NCBI GenBank assembly: GCA_903932885.1
Contig: CAIZHT010000116.1
Span: forward strand, 1-5,796
Length of the DNA: 5,796 bases
From: an uncultured Actinomycetes bacterium
Lineage (GTDB): Bacteria > Actinomycetota > Actinomycetes > Nanopelagicales > Nanopelagicaceae
Direction: 5' to 3'
The position numbers were made by a program, and so were the translations under genes. Below the pieces are notes generated by a model. It saw nothing but the letters and a program-made list of their open reading frames with translations, had not been told where the DNA came from and did not search any database. This document shows positions 1 through 5,034 of this stretch, piece after piece (position 1 is the stretch's first letter; every line of letters starts with the position of its first letter).

Positions 1-1431
1 ACATCTCTCGGCGGCGGAATTAGCGTTGCACATCAAGAGGTAGTAATCGATGAGTTAGAAGATTTGAATGCAGATCCAGTGATTGGACTTCGAGCAGCGG
101 CAAAGGCTGCACAACTTGGTTTGCCGCTATCACTTGATTCGTGTGCGCGATTATCTGTAATACTCAAAGAGGGTGGAGCGCAATTACCACAACCATGGCC
201 ACGTGAAGCGCGTGAGAATTTAGTTGCACTCATTGGTGCAGGAAGTGCAATGGTTGATGTTTTTGAAGCGCTAGATCAAGAAGAGATTATTTTTTCATGG
301 ATTCCAGAGTGGAATAGCGTTCGTTCGCTTCCGCAGCGCAATGTCCTTCATAGACATACCGTTGATAGACATATGGTGGAAACAGCAGTGCGCGCTGCAG
401 CACTTACTCGCAATGTGCACCGGCCAGACCTATTACTTGTTGGTGCTCTTTTTCACGATATTGGAAAGGGAACGCAGGAAGATCACTCCGAGCGCGGCGC
501 GCGCCTTATCGAACCATTAGCCAAACGTTTTGGTTTCCCCCAAGAAGATATAGAGACATTGAAAATTCTGGTACTACATCACTTATTACTTTCTGCAACA
601 GCTACACGTCGCGACTTAGATGATCCTGCGACAATCGCATCCATTCTTGCTGTAATCCCAGATTTAGAGACTCTTGAACTTTTGCACGCACTCAGCATCG
701 CCGATGGTGAAGCAACAGGGCGAGCAGCATGGAGTGAATGGAAGGCAAGTCTTGTCTCTGAATTAGTCAGCCGTGTTCGCAAAGCGATGAGTGGAAGCAC
801 GATCGCGTTACAACCAGATATCAGTGATGAGCAACGCGAAATAGCACAAGCAGGAATTCTCCGTGTCACTTTAGAAGAACGCGATTCTGACTATTCAATT
901 GAAATCATTGCACCCGATAAGCCTGGACTTCTCTCTATCGTTGCCGGTGTACTCAATCTTGCTCGCCTCGATGTTCGCTCTGCTCGTACTAAGTCACATG
1001 GACCATCTGCAGTTATGAAATGGATTGTTACTCCCGATCCCCACGCTCCGGCAATAACTGCGGAGAAACTCCATCGCGATATTGAAGCAGGACTCAAAGA
1101 TTCAAAAGAAATAGAAGGGCGAATCAATGATCGAGCCCTTACATATGCCCAGCTTCCAACCATTCCAGTTCCAGCACCGATTGTTGAATCAATTAGAGAT
1201 GCGGCAACTGATGCAACTGTCTTTGAAGTTCGAAGCCATGATCGTCCGGCGCTGCTCTTTAGAATTGGCGCAGCAGTGACGCAATCCCAGGTAGATATTC
1301 GCTCAGCGATTGTTACAACACTAGGGGCTGAAGCAATCGATACCTTATACGTCACAGAAATTAGTGGGGGAGCGCTCAGTGATGAACGTGCGCGCGAAGT
1401 ACGTGAACGTCTGGCAGCAATGCTCAAGTAG
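1..1431 (+). CDS. glnD: PII uridylyl/adenylyltransferase GlnD, 3' portion (5' end outside window)
   Basis: Bifunctional nitrogen sensor that modifies the PII signalling protein GlnK/GlnB when glutamine is low and demodifies it when glutamine is high. In the actinobacteria studied (Corynebacterium, Streptomyces) the modification is adenylylation, so that is the likelier reaction here. The frame is open from base 1 and the 476 codons present are about the C-terminal half of a family that is usually 750-900 residues, so the TTG at 64 is not the start. Visible parts: linker; HD phosphohydrolase domain, with His in 'HRHTVDRH' from base 349, the His-Asp pair in 'LFHDIGKG' at 454-459 and 'HHLLLSATATRRDL' from 577; first ACT domain about 889-1110 ('APDKPGLLSIVAGVL'); second ACT domain about 1219-1425 ('SHDRPALLFRIGAAV'). 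The ACT domains are the expected glutamine sensors. The N-terminal nucleotidyltransferase domain lies off the left edge. The gene ends in TAG, 11 nt before ffh, with no terminator between, so co-transcription is likely. Confidence 0.95.
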   Translation, partial: TSLGGGISVAHQEVVIDELEDLNADPVIGLRAAAKAAQLGLPLSLDSCARLSVILKEGGAQLPQPWPREARENLVALIGAGSAMVDVFEALDQEEIIFSWIPEWNSVRSLPQRNVLHRHTVDRHMVETAVRAAALTRNVHRPDLLLVGALFHDIGKGTQEDHSERGARLIEPLAKRFGFPQEDIETLKILVLHHLLLSATATRRDLDDPATIASILAVIPDLETLELLHALSIADGEATGRAAWSEWKASLVSELVSRVRKAMSGSTIALQPDISDEQREIAQAGILRVTLEERDSDYSIEIIAPDKPGLLSIVAGVLNLARLDVRSARTKSHGPSAVMKWIVTPDPHAPAITAEKLHRDIEAGLKDSKEIEGRINDRALTYAQLPTIPVPAPIVESIRDAATDATVFEVRSHDRPALLFRIGAAVTQSQVDIRSAIVTTLGAEAIDTLYVTEISGGALSDERAREVRERLAAMLK

Positions 1432-1442
1432 GCTCTGCACCT

Positions 1443-2858
1443 ATGTTTGAATCACTGACTACCCGAATTAGCGGAGCATTTTCATCTCTTCGCACCCGCG
1501 GGAAAATATCTGCCAGTGATATTGAAAGTACATGTGCTGATATTCGATTAGCGCTACTCGAAGCCGATGTTGCTCAAAGCGTGGTTGAAAATTTTGTCAC
1601 TCTGATTCAAGAAAAATCGCTTACAGCTCTACCTCAATTGCAATCGGGAACAAATCAAGCAAATGCAATCTTTGAAATCGTCAACAAAGAACTCATTGAA
1701 ATTCTTGGAGGTGAGGCGCGAAGAGTCCGTTTTGCTAAAAATCCTCCAACTGTGATTATGTTGGCGGGTCTGCAAGGCGCTGGTAAAACAACTCTTGCCG
1801 GAAAGCTTGCAAAGTTTTATGCCGATCAAGGAAATACACCACTTCTCATTGCTTCAGATCTTGCACGCCCAAATGCTGTTACGCAGTTGCAAGTTGTCGG
1901 AGAAAGTATTGGCGTTCCAGTTTTTGCACCAGAAGTAGGTAGTGGCGTAGGAGATCCAGTCAAAGTTGCTCGCGATGGCATCGCCTTTGCAAAATCGAAG
2001 CAATACAACATGGTTATTGTCGATACAGCGGGTCGATTAGGTATTGATGAAGAGTTGATGAAACAAGCGCGAGATATTCGCGATGCTGTTCAACCAGATG
2101 AAATTTTATTTGTCGTCGATGCAATGATTGGTCAAGATGCCGTGCGCACATCGCAAGCATTCCTTGATGGCGTGGGATTCGATGGAGTTGTGCTCACAAA
2201 ACTCGATGGTGATGCTCGAGGTGGTGCTGCTCTTTCAATTGCTTCTCTTACAAAGCGTCCCATCATGTTTGCATCCACGGGAGAAAAACTTGCAGATTTT
2301 GATATTTTCTATCCAGAGCGCATGGCTTCACGAATACTTGGAATGGGCGATGTTGCAACGCTGGCCGAACAAGCGAAGAAGGCCTTTAATACAGATAGCG
2401 CAGAAAGATTAGAGAAGAAGTTTGAAAGTGGAGAAGATTTCACGCTCGAAGATTTCCTTGAACAATTAGAGGCGATGTCGAAGATGGGCTCCATGTCAAA
2501 GATGCTTTCAATGTTGCCAGGGGCTGGCGCTATGAAAAAGCAGATCGATAACTTTGATGAATCAGAACTTGTTCGCACGAAATCAATTGTTCAATCAATG
2601 ACACCTATTGAGCGCCGCGATCCCAAAGTTCTCAATGGCGCACGCCGTGCTCGTATTGCATTAGGTAGTGGTCGCAAAGTCTCTGATGTGAATTCTCTAG
2701 TTGAACGCTTTAGCGCGGCACAAAAGATGATGAAACAAGTTCGAAATGGTGGAATGGGAATGCCTGCGATGCCTAAGGCTGCACCAAAGAATGTGCCGCA
2801 GAAGAAGAAGTCCAAGTCAGGTAATCCCGCTAAACGGGCCCTGGAAGAGGGTCAGTAA
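1443..2858 (+). CDS. ffh: Signal recognition particle protein Ffh (SRP54 GTPase)
   Basis: Cytosolic GTPase that binds 4.5S/SRP RNA and signal sequences of nascent membrane and secreted proteins and docks on the receptor FtsY at the membrane. 471 aa, a normal family length. N domain about 1-95 with the 'ALLEADV' motif at 37-43. G domain about 100-300: P-loop 'GLQGAGKTT' at 109-117, 'DLARPNAVTQLQ' at 139-150, 'DTAGR' at 194-198, 'TKLDGDARGG' at 252-261, and the closing 'ASRILGMGD' at 295-303. The methionine-rich M domain about 330-440 has the finger-loop 'MLPGAGAM' (357-364) and the RNA-binding 'RRARIALGSG' (401-410). A basic tail (KKKSKSG) follows. ATG 1443 gives the family's usual N-terminus. 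The Shine-Dalgarno is poor (TAGG at 1429-1432, overlapping the glnD stop), so translational coupling to glnD is plausible. The SRP RNA gene is not in this window. Confidence 0.98.
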   Translation: MFESLTTRISGAFSSLRTRGKISASDIESTCADIRLALLEADVAQSVVENFVTLIQEKSLTALPQLQSGTNQANAIFEIVNKELIEILGGEARRVRFAKNPPTVIMLAGLQGAGKTTLAGKLAKFYADQGNTPLLIASDLARPNAVTQLQVVGESIGVPVFAPEVGSGVGDPVKVARDGIAFAKSKQYNMVIVDTAGRLGIDEELMKQARDIRDAVQPDEILFVVDAMIGQDAVRTSQAFLDGVGFDGVVLTKLDGDARGGAALSIASLTKRPIMFASTGEKLADFDIFYPERMASRILGMGDVATLAEQAKKAFNTDSAERLEKKFESGEDFTLEDFLEQLEAMSKMGSMSKMLSMLPGAGAMKKQIDNFDESELVRTKSIVQSMTPIERRDPKVLNGARRARIALGSGRKVSDVNSLVERFSAAQKMMKQVRNGGMGMPAMPKAAPKNVPQKKKSKSGNPAKRALEEGQ

Positions 2859-2866
2859 GCCTCAAT

Positions 2867-2895
2867 TTCGCAATTGTGGGCGTCAATGGCAGAAT
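2867..2895 (+). promoter_or_regulatory. Candidate promoter for the rpsP operon
   Basis: A -35-like TTCGCA at 2867-2872 (4 of 6 against TTGACA) and a -10-like CAGAAT at 2890-2895 (4 of 6 against TATAAT, with the key second A and last T) are separated by exactly 17 bp. TGG directly before the -10 (2887-2889) forms an extended -10. The predicted start is near 2902, just before the hairpin at 2904-2933, leaving a leader of about 116 nt. This is consensus matching by eye only. The placement in the one large gap of the window, ahead of a ribosomal protein gene, supports it. Confidence 0.45.
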
Positions 2896-2903
2896 ACGTA
2901 ACC

Positions 2904-2933
2904 TGTTGATGGGGCCCTCTACCCCCGACAACA
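2904..2933 (+). promoter_or_regulatory. Hairpin at the 5' end of the rpsP leader (possible r-protein autoregulatory element or attenuator)
   Basis: TGTTG at 2904-2908 pairs with CAACA at 2929-2933. After one A/A mismatch and a T-G wobble, GGGG at 2911-2914 pairs with CCCC at 2923-2926, leaving an 8-nt C-rich loop (2915-2922). Only three T follow, with no sustained T-tract, so it is a poor intrinsic terminator for ffh. It lies at the predicted 5' end of the rpsP transcript, about 85 nt before the start codon, as expected of a leader structure or a 5' stabilising stem. The pairing is seen in the sequence; a regulatory role is inference. Confidence 0.4.
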
Positions 2934-3002
2934 TTTGAAATCCGACGTCAGATCTTTTGATTGTGCACCCCGCTGCGATCACTTGGTAGGACACACACTT
3001 AT

Positions 3003-3007
3003 AGGAG
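3003..3007 (+). promoter_or_regulatory. Shine-Dalgarno of rpsP (decides the TTG start)
   Basis: AGGAG ends 10 nt before TTG 3018. It is one of the two clear ribosome binding sites in the window. It fixes the rpsP start at TTG rather than at the upstream in-frame ATG at 2961, which would add a non-homologous 19-residue leader, or at the internal ATG within 'RLMRM'. Confidence 0.8.
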
Positions 3008-3017
3008 TACAACTTTC

Positions 3018-3563
3018 TTGGCTACAAAAATTCGTCTTATGCGTATGGGAAAAATCCGCACACCATTTTTTCGCGTTGTCGTAACAGATTCACGCAAAGC
3101 ACGTAACGGTCTTTCAATTGAAGAGATCGGTCGCTATGTTCCAGGACAAGAGCCATCACTTATCGAGATTAACTCTGAGCGCGCTCTTTACTGGCTTGGC
3201 ACAGGTGCACTTCCAACAGAGGCTGTAGAGGCGCTGTTGAAGATCACTGGAGATTGGCAGAAGCACAAGGGATTGCCTGGAACAGAGGGCACGCTCCGCG
3301 TTGCAGCTCCACGCGTTGGCAAGAATGTTGCATACGAAGCAGCGGTCAAGCAAGCAATGGATGAACCAAAAGAAGGCGCAACAACTCTAAAGAAGAAGGC
3401 ACAAGAGAAGTTAGCTGCTAAAGCAAATCCAGTTGTAGAAGAAGAAGTACCAGCAGCAGTAGTTGCCGATGAGACACCAGTTGTTGAAGCAGTAGTTGAA
3501 GAGACACCAGTTGTTGAAGCTGTTGTTGAAGAGACACCAGCTGCAGAAGCGAGTGCTGAGTAA
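3018..3563 (+). CDS. rpsP: 30S ribosomal protein bS16 with acidic repeat C-terminus
   Basis: Structural and assembly protein of the small ribosomal subunit body. 181 aa from TTG 3018, whose product begins '[12 protein letters not shown]', the standard S16 start. The S16 core occupies about residues 1-80: '[20 protein letters not shown]' at 12-31, 'IEEIGRY' at 34-40, '[20 protein letters not shown]' at 47-66, 'LLKITGDW' at 73-80. E. coli S16 is only 82 aa; a C-terminal extension is usual in Actinobacteria. Here residues about 81-150 are basic then mixed ('[13 protein letters not shown]'), and residues 152-181 are three 10-residue acidic units, giving an acidic end on a protein whose core binds rRNA. 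A TTG start combined with a strong AGGAG site and a 159-nt leader suggests controlled expression. It is the first gene of the rpsP-khpA-rimM-trmD operon; its stop lies 2 nt before khpA. Confidence 0.97.
   Translation: MATKIRLMRMGKIRTPFFRVVVTDSRKARNGLSIEEIGRYVPGQEPSLIEINSERALYWLGTGALPTEAVEALLKITGDWQKHKGLPGTEGTLRVAAPRVGKNVAYEAAVKQAMDEPKEGATTLKKKAQEKLAAKANPVVEEEVPAAVVADETPVVEAVVEETPVVEAVVEETPAAEASAE
3471..3560 (+). repeat. Three tandem 30-bp in-frame repeats at the 3' end of rpsP
   Basis: Units at 3471-3500, 3501-3530 and 3531-3560 each begin GAGACACCAG and encode [20 protein letters not shown] and [10 protein letters not shown]. The first two units differ only in the AGCAGTAG/AGCTGTTG stretch and are identical in protein; the third is diverged after its first 10 bases. 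The array is followed directly by the TAA stop. The 30-bp period preserves frame, so copy-number change by slippage or unequal recombination would lengthen or shorten the S16 tail by 10 residues without disrupting it. Confidence 0.93.
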
Positions 3564-3565
3564 CA

Positions 3566-3805
3566 ATGATGGATGAAGCCCTCGAGCATTTAGTAAAGGG
3601 AATCGTCGATAATCCTGAGGATGTCGTTGTCAAAGAGAAGACACATCGTCGCGGTACAACTCTGGAAGTTCGAGTTAACCCTGAAGATATCGGCAAGGTC
3701 ATTGGTCGCAATGGTCGCACCGCAAAAGCTCTTCGCACTGTTGTTAGTGCGCTCGCAGGTCGCACGATCCGCGTCGATCTCATTGAGACCGACGAAGGTC
3801 GCTAA
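3566..3805 (+). CDS. khpA: KH-domain RNA-binding protein KhpA
   Basis: Small cytoplasmic RNA-binding protein of the KhpA (YlqC) family, which in Firmicutes partners KhpB/Jag and influences cell division and sRNA or mRNA stability. 79 aa, the usual size of about 75-85. One type II KH fold: 'LEHLVKGIVDNPEDVVV' at 6-22, strand 'TTLEVRVNPEDIGKVIG' at 31-47, the RNA-contacting GxxG loop as GRNG at 47-50, then 'RTAKALRTVVSALAGR' at 51-66 and the last strand 'IRVDLIE' at 68-74. ATG 3566 is used, but ATG 3569 is equally possible (MM start). No real Shine-Dalgarno is seen and the start lies 2 nt after the rpsP stop, so translational coupling is likely. Its position between rpsP and rimM is the usual one and suggests a ribosome-linked role. 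KhpB is not in the window. Confidence 0.95.
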   Translation: MMDEALEHLVKGIVDNPEDVVVKEKTHRRGTTLEVRVNPEDIGKVIGRNGRTAKALRTVVSALAGRTIRVDLIETDEGR

Positions 3806-3813
3806 CTACAACG

Positions 3814-4317
3814 ATGCGCTTACTCGTGGGGCGAATTGGTCGCGCTCACGGAATTCTCGGTGAAGCAACGATTGAAGTTCGAACTGATGACCCAGAAACG
3901 CGTTTTGCTATTGGCGCACGCGTTCAGACCGATAAGCATGGCGAACTAACAATCATCTCGGGCAGAGTTCACAATGGAATTCTGCTTCTTGGTTTTGAAG
4001 GTATTTCCGATCGCAATGGCATCGAAGCGTTCAAAGATACGCTGCTCTATTCCGATGTAGATATTGATGCTGCAAGTGGCGATGAGGATGACTATCACGT
4101 ACTCCAACTCATTGGATGTATCGCATATTTGGAAAGTGGCGAAAAATTCGGAGAAGTCACTGATGTCATCAATCTTCCAGGTCAAGATTTATTGGCAATT
4201 ACAACCTCTCATGGAGAAACACTTATTCCTTTTGTACATCAATTAGTTCCAGTCGTTGATATCAAAGCAAAGCGAATGACTGTTATTCCACCAGATCTCA
4301 CAGGTGAAGTCATATGA
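3814..4317 (+). CDS. rimM: Ribosome maturation factor RimM
   Basis: Assembly factor that binds uS19 on the 30S head and promotes late maturation of the 16S rRNA 3' domain. 167 aa, within the usual 160-185. The N-terminal RimM beta-barrel is about residues 3-85, with '[14 protein letters not shown]' at 4-17, 'TDDPETRF' at 24-31 and '[20 protein letters not shown]' at 57-76. An acidic linker ([11 protein letters not shown], 83-93) leads to the C-terminal PRC-barrel, about 95-165, with 'LIGCIAY' at 99-105, '[17 protein letters not shown]' at 113-129, 'LIPFV' at 137-141 and '[16 protein letters not shown]' at 147-162. ATG 3814 places the conserved barrel motif right at the N-terminus and lies 8 nt after the khpA stop; the nearest purine run (GAAGG, 3794-3798) is too far for a good ribosome site. 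Its end overlaps trmD by ATGA. Pairing with rpsP fits, since both act on the 30S subunit. Confidence 0.96.
   Translation: MRLLVGRIGRAHGILGEATIEVRTDDPETRFAIGARVQTDKHGELTIISGRVHNGILLLGFEGISDRNGIEAFKDTLLYSDVDIDAASGDEDDYHVLQLIGCIAYLESGEKFGEVTDVINLPGQDLLAITTSHGETLIPFVHQLVPVVDIKAKRMTVIPPDLTGEVI
4302..4307 (+). promoter_or_regulatory. Shine-Dalgarno of trmD inside the rimM 3' end
   Basis: AGGTGA ends 6 nt before ATG 4314 and matches the 3' half of the consensus GGAGGTGA. Together with the ATGA stop/start overlap it supports this trmD start and coupled translation from rimM. Confidence 0.65.
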
Positions 4318-4997
4318 GAATTGATGCCGTAACAATTTTTCCTGATTACTTCGCACCAATGCAGCTTTCATTGCTGGGTAAAGCCCAAGGCCAAGGAATT
4401 TTAGAAATAAACATTCACGATTTGCGCTCGTTTACAACTGATAACCATCACACCGTCGATGACACTCCCTATGGCGGTGGCGCTGGAATGGTGATGTTGC
4501 CAGAGGTGTGGGGCCTTGCAATTGATAGCGTTATTGCTGATGGAGCAACACTCATTGTTCTCACCCCTGCAGGTAAACGTTTCACACAAGAGATGGCGCA
4601 TGAACTCACTACGGCGAAGCAGTTGATTTTTGCATGCGGGCGTTATGAAGGTATCGATGATCGCGTGCGCCAACATTATTCGTCAGAGCAATACAGTGCG
4701 CGCGGAATCAAAGTTTTAGAGGTATCAATCGGAGATTATGTCTTAGGTGGCGGAGAAGTTGCCTCAATGGTCATGATTGAAGCCATTACGCGACTTTTAC
4801 CTGGTGTGCTTGGTAATCCAGAATCATTGGTAGAAGAGTCACATAAGAGCGAGGGATATCTTGAATATCCAAACTTTACTAAGCCACAATCATGGAGAGA
4901 TATTGCTGTGCCCGAGATTTTGCTCAGTGGAAATCACGCGCAGATAGCAAAGTGGCGAGCAACACAAGCAGAATTGCGTGCGAAAAAGAATCTATAA
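4314..4997 (+). CDS. trmD: tRNA (guanine37-N1)-methyltransferase TrmD
   Basis: SPOUT-class enzyme that uses S-adenosylmethionine to methylate G37 next to the anticodon, preventing +1 frameshifting. 227 aa, short beside E. coli (about 255). Motifs: N-terminus '[13 protein letters not shown]'; '[14 protein letters not shown]' at 48-61; 'LTPAGKRF' at 83-90; trefoil-knot SAM site '[11 protein letters not shown]' at 108-118 and '[11 protein letters not shown]' at 138-148; R160, matching E. coli R154; 'LPGVLGN' at 162-168; 'YPNFTKP' at 185-191; '[13 protein letters not shown]' at 203-215. Two oddities. The position of the general base Asp169 of E. coli is glutamate here (E175 in 'EESH'). The usual C-terminal 'RT..RRPELL' segment is absent, the protein ending 'AELRAKKNL'. 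The 'GGGPGM' proline is also alanine (A57). The frame is intact and the other motifs are conserved, so it reads as a functional gene rather than a decaying one; activity is inferred. Starts by ATGA overlap with rimM. Confidence 0.96.
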   Translation: MRIDAVTIFPDYFAPMQLSLLGKAQGQGILEINIHDLRSFTTDNHHTVDDTPYGGGAGMVMLPEVWGLAIDSVIADGATLIVLTPAGKRFTQEMAHELTTAKQLIFACGRYEGIDDRVRQHYSSEQYSARGIKVLEVSIGDYVLGGGEVASMVMIEAITRLLPGVLGNPESLVEESHKSEGYLEYPNFTKPQSWRDIAVPEILLSGNHAQIAKWRATQAELRAKKNL

Positions 4998-5034
4998 CTC
5001 GCGGGTAACAGTACTTCTGCCGTAGCGTTATCGC

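Noticed and set aside
64..66. TTG at 64 as the start of glnD
   Set aside because: The frame is open upstream to base 1 with GlnD-like sequence and the N-terminal nucleotidyltransferase domain is missing, so this is an internal codon of a truncated gene.
2128..2412. Alternative forward frame within ffh
   Set aside because: It overlaps the conserved G domain of ffh in another frame, and its translation shows no recognisable family.
2826..2838. Small hairpin CCCG-CTAAA-CGGG near the ffh 3' end as a terminator
   Set aside because: The stem is only 4 bp, lies inside the ffh coding sequence and has no T-tract after it.
2961..3017. N-terminally extended rpsP starting at ATG 2961 (200 aa)
   Set aside because: The extra 19 residues have no S16 character, while TTG 3018 has AGGAG at proper spacing and gives the canonical '[12 protein letters not shown]' start.
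3188..3783. Long reverse-strand open frames opposite rpsP and khpA
   Set aside because: They are low-complexity Ser/Thr/Ala or Leu/Gln translations of the antisense of the rpsP repeat and lysine-rich region, with no ribosome site or family motif.
4993..4998. TATAAC as a -10 element for the desaturase gene
   Set aside because: The 5-of-6 match spans the trmD stop codon and no acceptable -35 lies at 16-18 bp (TTGCGT at 4974-4979 is only 13 bp away). Possible, but not supported enough to annotate.
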